Shown here in pieces: positions 37,401 through 49,640 of a stretch of 64,000 bases of DNA (positions are counted from its first letter, which is position 1; every line of letters begins with the position of its first letter). The position numbers and the translations under genes were made by a program. The stretch comes from Stomorhina lunata (taxonomy: Eukaryota; Arthropoda; Insecta; Diptera; Rhiniidae). The stretch spans positions 116,025,600-116,089,599 of the forward strand of contig OW121744.1 in the NCBI GenBank assembly GCA_933228675.1, given 5' to 3'. Under the pieces are notes generated by a model. That model did not search any database. It was not told the DNA's origin and saw nothing but the letters and a program-made list of their open reading frames with translations.

Positions 37401-40400
37401 GACATGGAGACACATGGTTCCAGTTTTACTACAGGGTATCTTACATTTAAATATTATATTTAAATATTACATTGTCAATAACTCAGAAACACAAATATTT
37501 GACTTAGAACTTTTTTGCAGGACGATATACATATGTATATAAAAAAAAGTATTTATGTATAATTTTTACATAGTGAGAATGGTCAAATTTTATTCAATGA
37601 AATTTTGAAAAAAAAAAATCTTTAAAATAATAGTTACATATCGTCGTTGAAAATCCAAAACTGCGTAACAACACTTTTTCAAATTTTACAGGAGAAGCAA
37701 AAATTCAAATATATATTTTTTATTTAAATTCAAATATTTTATTTTCATATCTTACCCCAAGTTTGATGATACGCACATTTGAATTTTGAAAATAGTGCAC
37801 ATGTAGATACGCAATTTTGAATTGATATAAAACCGTTATTTTTGGTCGTAAAAATCTAAAAATTGGTAGAGACATGTAAGACAACTTTACGAATCATAAT
37901 CAATCAAAAACTCGATTTTGATTTTTTTGATGATACACAGTTTTGGATTTTCAAGGACGATATATTTTAATAGCAGCGAAGTCAAAAATTTAACCATATT
38001 TTATAAATTCAATTATTGTAAAACTCACCTGTTTTTTATTTACAAGATTTCCATCATCGTCGAGTACTCGCTTTAAAGATTCATCGATAATCAAAGGTTT
38101 TGGTGTATAATTATTGAAATATTTATCCAAATTCAAAAATTTATTAATACGATTTCGTAATGATTCAGCATGTAACATATAATAAATCCGATGCAAAATT
38201 GTAGGTAAAAACAATGCCTTTAACCACAAATCGGCTGGATATTTGTAGTTATGGCAAAGTTCAGGTATTAATATTATTTTATTGACTTCTTTTCTCTTTT
38301 CTGCACTCTTATTGCTGGCATTATTAAAGAAATTTCGACGTTGTGTAACACTTTTAACTTCCAGCAAAAACTGTTTCTTATCAATAATATCCATATCGTA
38401 ACGTGAGGAATAAAACTCATCATAAGTACCAAATTGTTTATTATCAAACGGACTCATTGGACTTAGGTCCTCTCGAACTTTGGTGACAATAAAATTTTCA
38501 GATTGGTTGTTACTATACCACTTGGTTACCACTTTATTCAAATAGTCTTCTGGACGATATTGCACGTTCCGACGTTCAAGAAACGTATAAGGCCGTGAGG
38601 GATCTAAATTTTGAAATTTCTTTACCAACTGCCAGTCAATGGAAGGTAGATTATCTATGGGTACAATTAGATATGAATTTTCCTCGTTTCTATGATCGAC
38701 AACGAGAAACTCTTTCCACAAACATAAAAGATCTTTAAAAAGCATTGTATGGAATTGTTGTAATTGCTTTAATTGTTCTTGATTTTGTATTACACATTCT
38801 ATTGGATTTTCGGAAATTTGAACATGCAATTTACCCTGAGTCATAAATAAAGGCATTTTAGCCAATTTTGGAAGTTTCTTATTTAGCAGTATGGCATAGG
38901 TAGCCTTGGATTTTAGATAATTTACTATGTGTCTATTATATTCATTAATTTCGAAATCTGTAGTAAATTCTATTGCATATGCGTAGGCCTTTTCACCTAA
39001 TCGTGGTAGTGAACTTTTCAACTCGTTCGGATAGTGTCGTTCATAGGTACGCTTCATTTGTTTTCCAACCGTTTGCTTAGTTACTAGGATGATAGATTAA
39101 AAAATTTTAATTATATAAAGTATTTAGGTGAGAAACTTAGAAGCGCAATAAAATTTTTAATAAACAAACTCAAGATAGTTTTTATAGTGATTTTATATAA
39201 ATTTTTAACTCTATTTATTTTAAGAGAGTTTATTTTCTAAATTTATTTCTATCGGTGAAGCCAAACAATTTAGAAATATTCAAAACAACTGTAATTTCTT
39301 TGCATTTGTTTTGTTATATCCTAAAAACAACTTACTGTCATCGTTAAATTTCTTCCAATGATCAAAAAGGTGATCCGAAACATTTTGTATACACTCAATT
39401 TTTGAAATAGGCAAAAGCATTTGATTTAGTTCTCCATTATTGTATAGTTTAACACATGCCTTGAAAGCGGCAGATGTTTTAGCATCCCTAGCCGTTTTAA
39501 AATAATCACTCTATAACACAGAAAAACTTTTATAAATTGGGTTTCTTTTATGAAACAAACAAAAATAAACAAATATACTCACAACAATCATTTCCCTAAC
39601 AGTCGATTGAAGTGGCAAACATAGTGATACCGCAATTTTGCCTTCCTTATTTGGTTCTAATTTAGTATACCAAGCCCGTGAAGCACCAAAACTATCCCAA
39701 GGCAGTGTTTGACAATAACGATGTAATAGTGTCAAGGCTCCCGATGCAAGCAAACGAGCACCACTCGGAATTGTAAATGGTGGTATAATTTCAACAAATT
39801 GTTGTGCGGTCTCTTCTTCATTAGGATCATCACGATCTAGTGTACGGTATCTTAAAAATTCTTTAATTTTTTCATGAGTTTCACGATAATTTCTTATTTT
39901 TATTAAAGTCGCCATTTTATCTTTTTCCGAAGAAAATATTGAATAATAAGAATCAGTAGATCGTGCTCGACCTTTTGTTTGTATGTAGGAATTAAACGTC
40001 TTTAGGGTATCAAATGTAAAAACATAATTGCATGCTTGCACATCGATGCCTTCTTCCAAGACATTCGAACAGATAATAACATTACATTGCTTTGTACGGA
40101 ATTCTTTGATAGCCGAAGTATTCCAATTCGCATCTAAAATACTTTCAATGCTATATAATATGTTCTGACGTCCCACCATAAATTGTGGTCGTATGATATT
40201 TCTAAGCTCTGGAACCTGTGATATATAATTATTAATTACATAAAACAAACACTTGGCCGTATAACGTCTTTCAACAAACACCAAACAAGCAATATCGGCA
40301 GCTTCTTTTCCAGAAAAGCTTGCTTTCATATGCGTAAGCAAAGACAACAATTTTCGCGAAGAATAATTTTCTATAACTTCCAAACTGTTTCTATTTTGAG

Positions 40401-43400
40401 GTATTTCGTCGTCGTCTAGTATACTATCCAGTTCTTTAACAATAATATGACGTAATCGTTCGCAATATTGTAAAACTAAACGGTATAGATTTCTCAATGC
40501 TATAGTTTCAGCTTGACGTTTTTTTATTTCAAATTCGATTATCGGGGACATGATGGCTATTGATGCAGCATATAAACCTAATTCATCTTTTTGGTGTTCG
40601 AAATCTTTTAGTAAATTTTTTATGTAATTTTTTTTGTTGGGTTCACGTATGGAACCAAGATTTTTAGACATTTTTGGTGCGATATGTCCAATATCAAAAT
40701 TATCTATTACTTTCATACAGTTTTCGATAATATTTTTTATCTCTTTATCCACGCGGAATTCATGCGTGAAGGATGAAAATGTAATCAATTCCTCGCGCGG
40801 TTTTGTTGAATAACTGAAAAGTTTTTATTATTACACAGGTGCATCTGAATGAAATTAAAATTGAGCGAAACAGTTCTACAAAATTTGGTAAGCTAATCGC
40901 CAGATATTTAAAGGTTTTAGGTGTATTGCAAATTGTGCAGACTTTGAAAAATAACCCGATTTTAATTTCATGTAGGCTCATGAAACATCCGATTTAATGC
41001 ATATCTAAATACTTACATCATAACATTTTTCATCTTTTCTATATCGAGAATCGTTACGATATTACCCCGAAATGTGGCCTCCAATTTTTTCAAATCATCC
41101 ACAATATTACTGTTCTTTTTATTTCCCTTTATTATGACACCAGTTAAACCGATAACACGGGGTAATTTAGTTTGATCGCAATACTGAAAGGTGCTAAGAA
41201 ACGCATGCATAGGATGGTTACCGGTTGCATGATGGCATTCGTCGATAATCACAACACTCAAGTCAGTGACTTTAAGTATATTTTGATTAACAATATCCAA
41301 AAATATTTGTGCTGTGCCAACTAAAACCTTAAAATAGTTATCTTTATGTAAATGTATTGTAACATTATCCTGTACAACTTACTTGATGGTTTTCTATTTC
41401 TTCTTGCCATTTTCGACGTACCCAATTGTCGACATCCCGTTCGCCAATATAGAGACCAACTAGAAGATTAGTAGTTTTTTTTATTTCGTTATATTGCTGG
41501 CGAGCCAATTCCACTGTATTACACATGAATATTGCACGTTTTCCTCCATTTTGGATAGTTCTATAAAAGGGTTAAAATGTATGTCCGATTTATATTTTTG
41601 TCTTGTTTTTTATATCATATGATTTACAAGGAACATTTTTTATTTAAAACGATAGAATATTTTTGTGAGGTCCTGTTTTGGTATACGCAAACCTATCAGA
41701 AAAAGTATATCACAATTCTTTCTAAGAATTATCTTAAGGGTTACAATCGAGACTCTATTCAATAAAAAGTACTGTAATTTTGTCAAAATTTGTCGTTATA
41801 CCTACAAACAATAGACGAGGAAATGATTTTAATATAGTCTTAGACCAATATATTATAGGATTTAATAATAATAAAATTTGTGGCAATAAGGTAAAAGTGC
41901 TTAAGTCGACCTAAGCAAAATTTGAGTTTATGGCAGCATTGAAATCTCCAGATTATTTTTAATATACTTCAAAATTCAAAATTAAATCCTGCAAAACTAA
42001 AAAATCAGAATTTCAAGCCCGAGTTTATGATACTTACAAGTTAAATTTGAATGGTGTTTTATTTAATTTTAAGTTTCAAAATCTTAAAAGATCAATTCAT
42101 TACATTATTTTGAGAATTAAGATTTTAATTGTTGCTAAAACAAAGATTAAAGGCTGTTTTCAAATTACCTTACCTCACCGTCTTCATAAGGAAATAAGGC
42201 CAATAAAGGCAGTTCTTTTAAGGATGTCATAGAAAAATTAATAAAACATTAACATTACATAACACAGTACCCTTAATGGCTGGAAATGCGCAGTATGCAG
42301 CGTGAGAGAGATACCAACATTTTTATTTATTTCAATAAAAAAGATGCCGCAAGCCCATAGGACCTATTTGGCTGGACTGCAGTACAATGACTTTCAAAAT
42401 AATTATAAAAATGTTTTATTTATTACTACTTATAGTATGTATGAAAAAGCTAAAGTTTGCACACAATTATAATGAATTATGATGAAGAATTAGGGAAAGA
42501 ACCGACTGCTGTGTACATCTACAAAAGCTCTAGGTGGACCTTCACATAAGAATGGGGTATGCAGTAATCAAAGTTATTGGGAATAATGTTAAGTTTAACT
42601 AGAATATTGGCTTGTCCAAGTAGTAAGGAGGAAAAATACGGCTAACCCAAGATTATTTATTATTATAAAAAAAACAACAACTGAAATGGATTATTTGCAG
42701 ATTTAAGAAATTGAGATTTAAGTACCATTATAGTGTGAATTTTTTAAAAAAATATTTATTTATTTGCGACTTATTCACTTTTTTTCATTCTCTACCTTAT
42801 CTTGGCTTAATACATAAGACAAAATGGTTTACCTATGTATGTAGGTTGTATTTGCTAAATAATAATAGAAGTTTGAAACTAAAATGCTGTAAAAACGTAA
42901 ACATCAAAAAATACAAAATATGAATGGGTGCAATATTCTAATCGGGCTCCAAACGTCATGGAATTTTTTCGGATTGCAAAGACATAAACTTCCAGCTTAC
43001 TGTGGACAATTCCCGGGTATAACGTTATAAAAGAATAAAAGGCATCATAGGTGCACAAATTAAGTATGATGCTTTTTTATGGAAGTTTTGGGTCCTTTTA
43101 TTGGAGTGAAAGACAATTTTATAAAATTGATTTGTTACATGTATAATATTAACCCCACCCAAATTCCATAAATTCTTGGAAGACAAATTATCGAATTTCA
43201 TCATGCATTTACTTACTCTTGTAGCTGCGAAGAAAAGTGCTTTAAGGCCAAAATAGCGATAAAAGTTTTCCCGGCTCCAGTCGGTAAGTAAATAATACCA
43301 TTTCTTCTGCAAAGGTAATTACACAATTCCACTTGATATTGTCTCGGTACAAGCTAAAATAAAACATTTTGCATAAAAAAATATTTAATTATAAGAATCA

Positions 43401-43436
43401 AATTACATTTTTCTTTTGTTCTCCTTCATTCTCCAT
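34444..43436 (-). CDS. Dcr-2: Dicer-2
   Basis: Eight exons on the minus strand (43436-43407, 43353-43217, 41560-41383, 41327-41017, 40813-39583, 39510-39336, 39083-38029, 36471-34444) join in frame to 1,714 aa, close to Drosophila Dcr-2 (about 1,720). Domains in order: DExD/H helicase with Walker A PTGAGKT at residues 34-40 and DECH at 144-147; helicase C-terminal half with a GRAR motif; dimerisation/dsRNA-binding fold; platform and PAZ; RNase IIIa (ERFELLGDAFLK, near 1192); RNase IIIb (QELEFIGDAILD, near 1452); C-terminal dsRBD (about 1645-1714). Role: cuts long dsRNA into 21-nt siRNAs in antiviral and transposon-directed RNAi. Introns 2 and 7 are each about 1.6 kb and carry repeats. The exon 7 acceptor at 39084 was chosen because it alone restores frame. 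Confidence 0.96.
37065..37436. mobile_element. Small TIR element in Dicer-2 intron 7 (first)
   Basis: CCCTGCAGTAAA at the left and TTTTACTACAGGG at the right are inverted repeats about 370 bp apart with no coding between them. TTAA precedes the left end, as in piggyBac insertions, but TATC and not TTAA follows the right end, so the superfamily is only a guess. Confidence 0.5.
37638..37963. mobile_element. Small TIR element in Dicer-2 intron 7 (second)
   Basis: ATATCGTCGTTGAAAATCCA and, inverted, TGGATTTTCAAGGACGATAT form near-perfect terminal repeats of about 28 bp that continue inward with AAACTG. The interior of about 270 bp is AT-rich and non-coding, so this is a MITE-like element. Confidence 0.65.
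42318..42560. repeat. Non-LTR tail fragments in Dicer-2 intron 2
   Basis: 42318-42390 matches the non-LTR 3' tail at 3715-3790 (GATGCCGCAAGCCC, with a TTTATTTATTT run, minus orientation). The piece at about 42495-42515 (AAAGAACCGACTGCTGTG) matches the dispersed tail found after the reverse transcriptase fragment at 4915-4965. Confidence 0.55.
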
Positions 43437-44007
43437 GATGGATCTTACACATTTAACTCGCTTAAAATACCAAAACAACTGTATTCCTCAAAGTTTCTGA
43501 TGAAACTAATCGTTGACTGCTTGTGAAGAACACAATGCAAGCAAAGGAACTACGTGTTCTTTTGCAACTGGTTACAAAGGGGAAATACTATTTTAGAAAA
43601 AAAAAATTGTTTTCCTTTTGCCTTGTTATGTCAAAAAATAAAATGAAACCCAAATTAAGTCTACTTTTACACGAATCAAGTCCAGCACTTCAGGTTTTGC
43701 TCAATTTTCTTTTAAACTTGCATTCGCTTTTACACACAAATTTTATACTTGAAGTCAATTTTTTCAAGTTTCTGCATTTTTGACATTTCATTTTGATTGT
43801 AATTTTTTTTTCGGTAAAGTGTGCTTATTTTGTTATATTTAAAAATTGATGCAACATAAAAAAAATTAAATAAAACTTTAAATTTCATATATGCAAAAGT
43901 AAAATTTCTTTTAAACTATTTTTAAAATGTATTTTTATTTCATGCTTATTCTCATCACTACGCACAGAAAGAAATAATGAAAGGAAATGTCAAAATATTA
44001 CATTTTA
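43437..44007. other. Upstream flank of Dicer-2
   Basis: This should contain the Dicer-2 promoter. A dispersed repeat fragment (TCTACTTTTACACGAATCAA, about 43661-43790) begins within about 230 bp of the start codon; an inverted copy of its end lies at 46385-46435. Confidence 0.45.
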
Positions 44008-44414
44008 TGCAAGCCACACACGTTGCGATAGTTGGTCAAACTTTACACTGTTGTAAAGCTGATTGTAAAGTTCGTGTGGTCGTTGTATGTAAGTTGGGGT
44101 TGGTTGTACAAAAGATCAAAAAATTTTGATTTTTTTACAAGTTGTACAACAGAATTGAAACGTTTGTGAACAAGTTTGTGCAATATTATTCAGTTTTGTT
44201 CTTCATTTTCATACTGACAGCGGAGAAGTGATCATCTACTCTCTTTAAAAAACCTCATCAATTAGAGCACAAACAGCCATCTTTACTAACACCTTCACCT
44301 TTTAATATAAAATTGTATATTGAGATTGTACTGAAGTTGTATTGTTTGTAAGCAAAGAGAACAACCCGATTACAATTAAAATTGTACAAACAGTCGCAGC
44401 GTGTATGGCAGGCA
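44008..44414. mobile_element. Non-autonomous TIR element with TTA duplication
   Basis: A 407-bp element with imperfect terminal repeats TGCAAGCCACACACGTTGCG (left) and CGCAGCGTGTATGGCAGGCA (right), flanked by TTA at 44005-44007 and 44415-44417. A 3-bp TTA duplication points to the PIF/Harbinger superfamily by established rule. No transposase is encoded. Confidence 0.7.
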
Positions 44415-44831
44415 TTATAGCCAATTTTCACGATGCGACATGTCCCCTGAAACATTTTGACGTTTTCTTTTGGTGTCCCTTCGTGTTTCAAGATGCGTTT
44501 ACATTATGAAACAATGAGGGGACATTTTGACGTTTAATTGTCTATTGCAGTAGTGCCAGATGAATATATTTTTCACCGACACTCGGATGTGATCGCTAAA
44601 GTGGGGATACATTTTTTTTTTCAGAATTCGCTAATGAATAATATATAATTAATTTTTAATTGTAATTTTTTTATAGAATATTATTTTAATTTAATGATGT
44701 AGAATTAACCATATGATAGAAAAAAAATATTGTATGACATTTAAAAAAAAGGTAACCCTGGGCTATTGTTTTTTACTTGCTTACGCTCCAAATTGAATTC
44801 AATTACTGAAGAGATAATAAAAAAAGTAAAG

Positions 44832-44924
44832 ATGTCAGATTTAAATAATGATGAATATTTTGAAGAAATTTTGGATCTTATTGAGCCAAATAATATCCCA
44901 AATAAAAAAATTAAAAAGGAATGA
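44832..44924 (+). CDS. Small open frame inside the TIR element, possible transposon remnant
   Basis: A 30-aa acidic frame, MSDLNNDEYFEEILDLIEPN to a basic KKIKKE end, starts about 410 bp inside the left end. It could be the leftover N-terminus of an element-encoded protein, or chance. I do not recognise it. Confidence 0.25.
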   Translation: MSDLNNDEYFEEILDLIEPNNIPNKKIKKE

Positions 44925-45529
44925 CTTAAACCATGAAGGTTAGAGCGAAATCAACACAGGATATTCTTGTTTTTTGAAAAAAGAGCTATCTTTAGACTCT
45001 TCGTCTTTTTTTAATTATTTATGAATGGATGCAAATATTTTTATAGCTCATTCACATTGAGCTCGAAAACTAGTTAGAGTAGTTTTCACCTTAAAACAAT
45101 ATTGAAAACTTTAGTTTTCAATGAAAGCTATTAAAATACCGATACAACACTGAGTTCATACCAATTATTACAACTCTATGTAAGAAAAATGAAAATATTA
45201 AAAATAAATGTCAGTTTAAAATAAAATATAAAAAAACAATCATTTTAATTTTTAAAAATTTCTGAAAAAACATTATGAAGTGATGAAAAAGTGATTATTT
45301 GATTGTTTTTTGATGCAATTTAATGTTTAAAAATATTTTATGTTCGGTATTTAAAACTAATCGCGATTAATAAATAAATTTCTCCCGAAAACTTATGAAA
45401 TGCCAAATTTCCATAATGTGAATGGTAAAGTTTTCGATGGTGTTTTCATTTCCGAAAATACCTAAAAACTTATAGTGTGAATGGAATATTAAATACATTC
45501 TAAAGAAAATTTAAAAAGACATCGTCAGC

Positions 45530-45930
45530 TGTTTTTTCAATATTTCTTTTAGTTCAAAGTTTGTTTTTGTTTCTAATGTCAAATTATTGTTGTTATTCCG
45601 AATTGTCCAATTGTTTTTGTTAATTTTGGCATTCAAAACTATATTTCCAACAATGAAATCTATGTTGTTTTTGGCTTATTGTATTTGTTGTAGCCATGCA
45701 TTAACCTGTATATATGAGCCTTAAACCAAGGCTCATATATACAGGTTAACGCATGGCTACAACAAATACAACAAGCCAAAAACAACATAGATTTTTTTGT
45801 CGGATAATAAGTTTTTTAATGCCAAAATTTAAAACAACAATTCGACAATTCAGAATTACAACAATAATTTGACAATAAATAGAAAACTTAAAAAAATTTT
45901 GAACTAGATCAAATTTTGAAAAACAACTGA
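45530..45930. repeat. Long inverted repeat with 5-nt loop
   Basis: Two arms of about 195 bp are separated by AAACC (45723-45727). The inner 67 bp of each arm differ at only two positions by eye; the outer part is weaker. A transcript of either strand would fold into a long hairpin. Confidence 0.85.
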
Positions 45931-46282
45931 AATGTTCACAAAATATTTTTTTAATTCTGATTTTTATGTTTTATTTTCGTTTTTTTTTATTGTTTTGTTT
46001 TTTGTTTACTGTTTTAGTAATTTTCTTATTGTATTATTTCATTACACATTATTACCATCCCCATAATTGCTTGTGGTAGAAATTTTGTAAGACTGGTAGC
46101 ACTGTTCGTATATCAATAACATGATTACGAAAGAGAAGAAAAAGAAACGTCAATTTGTCCCATGAAAACTCGTTTCGTGGGTCTTTGCTACCCCCATAGG
46201 CAACACTCTTCCCCTGACCAACAAGCTCTTGTTTCGTGCAACATTTTCAGGGGACATGTCGCCTCGTGAGAATGGGCTATTA

Positions 46283-47634
46283 GCCATGCATTTGTATGAT
46301 AGCGAAAAAGGTTAAAAGCAAAACTGAAGAAAACGTTCAGGTTTGTTCCCCGTTCTATTCCCTTTACCTCTCTCTCCTAAAAACTCAAGACTTGCACTTG
46401 CCTTGAGACTTGATTCGTGTAAAAGTAGACTAAAGAAAATACTGAATGACAGAAATTTAATATTTGTACCAAGATATATACACACGGTAGTTCCATTGTC
46501 ACTATTAAATTTAAAAATCACTATCTGACACATATAAGGATTTTGACATTTGTGTAAAAATGAAGCTACCATATATTTTTCAATTTGTTTAAAAATTTGT
46601 GTATTTTTTATTTGTCATTTGGAAAATTTGTTCAAATTTTTTTTTTGTAATTTATATAAAAATGAAAAATAAAATTTTAATTTTAATAAATAGAAATAAA
46701 ATGCAATTACAGCCTGAACTGGATTTCTAGATAATCGGATACCAATAGATACCAAAAACTCTTCTGACGCCTCCACGTAACCAGAGGATATTAGAACGAA
46801 ATATTGGCGGACGAAGAACAACATCAAATACCAGAGACAATATCATTATCCCCCATGAATTTCATTATTCATTTGCTTGTTGAATATGAAAAAAAGGGCT
46901 TGTTATCCAGATTCGTAGCTGTTAAGAATACAAATGTCACATTGGCTAAGATTTTGTAACTAATATTTTCGAGTCATTCCGGTACGAAGAACCGACTGCT
47001 GATTCTGTAGATTTACGTGCTATTTTGTCTATTCTATACACTATCAGCGAAGCTATTTTCAATAAAAGTGACAAAGAAGACTACCGATAGGTTCTCTTTT
47101 AGATCGAGAACTTTTTCGGTGAAGCTTTTTAAAATGATAACTCGCTTCTGTAGGAACTTATTGTCATATAAGAAAAGTTGATTTAATGCTTTGGAATATA
47201 TCCCTGATAGAGTAAAATGAAAATACCTTCCTCATTGGTCCAAGAAATCTATTTTATACTTTAATAAAAATATTTGAAATTTTCGAACTTTTAAAATTAA
47301 CTTAAGTTGAAATAAATAAGACATTCATATAATTATGGTATTTCTTTATTTCTGATATAGTATTCTGTGGTATGTAATATAATTTAAGTTTACCTAAATA
47401 TATTATTCGTCGTTATCAATTACACATTATTGAAAACAATTCCTCATATGAAAAAAATCTGGCAACGATTTTCAAATTTATACATAAAATTCAAACTTCA
47501 AAAATCCTTATTAAAAATTTAGTAAAGCAAATGGAATTACCTTATACTTATATCATGATTTGTACCGCACGCAGCAAATAAGTCAAATTAAAAAGTCAAG
47601 TCGATTCTACAACAAGTAAAACATTACAAGAAAC
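46283..47634. other. Intergenic repeat scraps
   Basis: 46385-46435 is an inverted fragment of the repeat at 43661. 46965-47005 (ATTCCGGTACGAAGAACCGA) is the dispersed non-LTR tail seen at 4915. No gene is recognised; the open frame at 46312-46572 (minus) overlaps the repeat. Confidence 0.45.
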
Positions 47635-48116
47635 CAGTGTTGCCACCAACCAAATGTTAAATTACACATGGATCGTGCCAAAATTACATATAAAATTAGG
47701 AATTACACAAGATTTTTTGACAAAATAACATGTTTTGAATTTAATGTAATTATTTTTTTTTAAAAATTAAAAAAATGATTTGTAGTTTTTTAAATTAATG
47801 TTCATCTTTTTTTATTTCATAACGCTTGAAAAGAAAACAATTAATGTATACTATTTCAAATCGATTTCAAAAAAAGAACAACTATATTGAAAATCTTCCA
47901 CTTCTTGTTTAACATGTTTTGTGTAGGTTAAAAAATTGGTCCACCATTAATAAATTTTTGCAAAGTAGGAAACAATCTATCTCCAAGAAATTCTTTAAAT
48001 CAAAAACTTTTATCTAATAATCTTCTGGCTCCAAAGCCCAAAAGTTGCAAAATCGAAAGGTGCATGTCAAGAGTTTGCAAATCGATGTTGAAGAATGAAA
48101 ATCTTTTTTTTAAACA

Positions 48117-48366
48117 ATCGCACTTGATCAACAAGAGGGTATTAACTCAAAATTTAAAAATTTTCAGTAGAGTCAATAAACTATTTTATTTTACTACTAC
48201 TTTCATATAAAGAAGAAGGGTAAAACTGTAGTTTTTTGGAGAAATTATAGTGAAAATGATGTCAGATTTTTACAATGGGTAGATAAGACCACTACACATC
48301 AATTTCTTCTAAAAAGTGAAAATTTAAAAATTTTGAGTTAATACCCTCTTGTTGAACAAGTGCGAT
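48117..48366. repeat. Inverted repeat nested in the hAT element (first)
   Basis: ATCGCACTTGATCAACAAGA and GAGGGTATTAACTCAAAATT at the left are mirrored by the right arm (48313-48366) with one difference in the outer 40 bp by eye. About 150 bp lies between the arms. Confidence 0.7.
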
Positions 48367-48596
48367 ATATGTCACCTTCTCCGAGAAAATGGACCTAGTG
48401 TATAAAAATAAAGTTTTGAGAAAATCTAAAAAAATTAAATTTTAATGTTATTTTCATTTTTATCGATTTTCACAAGTTCGTTTTGTATGTTTTTATTTCA
48501 AATACATTTTTATCAGAAATCTAACTCATTTCATCTTATTCTAAACACTTTTTTTGACACACTAGGTTCCTTTTCTCGGAAAAGGTCACATATATT
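48366..48596. repeat. Inverted repeat nested in the hAT element (second)
   Basis: The left arm (48366-48402, ATATATGTCACCTTCTCCGA and onward to CCTAGTGT) is mirrored at 48557-48596. It starts exactly where the first inverted repeat ends. Confidence 0.6.
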
Positions 48597-49189
48597 GATT
48601 GAAAAGTTTGGGCAGTTTTGTGATCAACAATATCCGCAATTGAATAAATATCGTCACTTAAATTAAATATTGTTTTAATTTAACGAATATAAAATTCTCG
48701 AAAATCATGAAGTATAATTTTTCCCGAATTAGAGAGTGTGGTCAAAGATTCATGAGCAGCAATACCAATATATCATATTCTTTAATAAACATATATATTT
48801 TAATCTGAATGGTTGATTTCCCTTAAGCACTGGGATTTTAAAACATACATTTTTATGTAGTTGGAATAAAAAGTTTGCATTATATGCACTATTTCGATTT
48901 CGAATGTGACGCACATAAATTTATTTTTAAAATGCAAGTTTTGAAAACTGTTAGTCCTCAAAAATTACAAAAATTGAAATTACACATGAATTACACATGC
49001 AGCCAATTACACATCGGCTACACATAAAAATAAAAATTACACATGATATGTGTAATTACACCTGAAGTGGCAACACTGCAAGAAACACATGTTTTTTTTT
49101 TCATTTTGTTTTTGTGTAATATTTTTGTTTGTCAAAAACAGCTAACAAAACAGAAAGAAAAATAAGTCAAATAAGGTCAAGCACGACTA

Positions 49190-49640
49190 TATGATACCCT
49201 TCACTACCAAGGTTAAATATGGACCAACAATTTAAAAAGTTTTCCTTTAGTCCTTAGAGCCATACATATATTCTATGTGCTATTTTTTTTTTTAAATTTC
49301 GAGTATTATCTGTGCAAAGTTTTGGTAATAAAATGCAATTATCTTAAGATTTAAAATACTTTTGAGAATGTGTCTTGTATGGGAGGCATGGTCAAATATG
49401 AACCGATTCCTACAAAATTACGTACACTGATAAAGGTTACCATAAACAATATTTATGCTGAATATTATTAAAATACAACTAAATTTTTGGCTGTGGCCAA
49501 AAACTTTATTCCAGAAAGCCATCCCTATGGCCGAATTTCATCAAATTATCTCTGAAGTACTTTGATAATAAACATGTTAGAAAAAGTGGAAAGTGTAAGT
49601 ATAGAAAAAATTTCGAGACAATTGGTCTACATATGACCCT
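49190..49640. repeat. Diverged copy of the CCCTTCACC repeat
   Basis: GATACCCTTCACTACCAAGG at 49192 and the later AATTTCATCAAATTATCTCT match blocks of the copies at 56058-56577 and 57554-58320, with much decay. Confidence 0.5.

Larger units (their letters stand above)
44418..46279. mobile_element. 1.86-kb TIR element with TTA duplication and internal hairpin
   Basis: Ends are TAGCCAATTTTCACGATGCG at the left and CGCCTCGTGAGAATGGGCTA at the right. Pairing continues inward through the shared ACATGTCCCCTGAAA. TTA flanks both ends (44415-44417 and 46280-46282), as for PIF/Harbinger elements. The left TTA is also the right TTA of the neighbouring element. The interior holds no transposase, only a 30-codon frame (44832), a possible nested element bounded by CATTCACA/TGTGAATG (45049-45483) and a long hairpin (45530-45930). 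Confidence 0.75.
47635..49078. mobile_element. Non-autonomous hAT element
   Basis: A 1,444-bp element with perfect 12-bp terminal repeats CAGTGTTGCCAC and GTGGCAACACTG, flanked by a perfect 8-bp duplication CAAGAAAC (47627-47634 and 49079-49086). Both features define the hAT superfamily. Subterminal regions are crowded with AATTACACAT motifs in both orientations (at least six between about 48976 and 49060), the usual place for transposase binding. No transposase frame is present. Two further inverted repeats lie inside, at 48117-48366 and 48366-48596. Confidence 0.88.

Noticed and set aside
48445..48666. Open frame inside the hAT element as a transposase remnant
   Set aside because: It is AT-rich, overlaps the nested inverted repeat and shows no hAT dimerisation or DDE motif.
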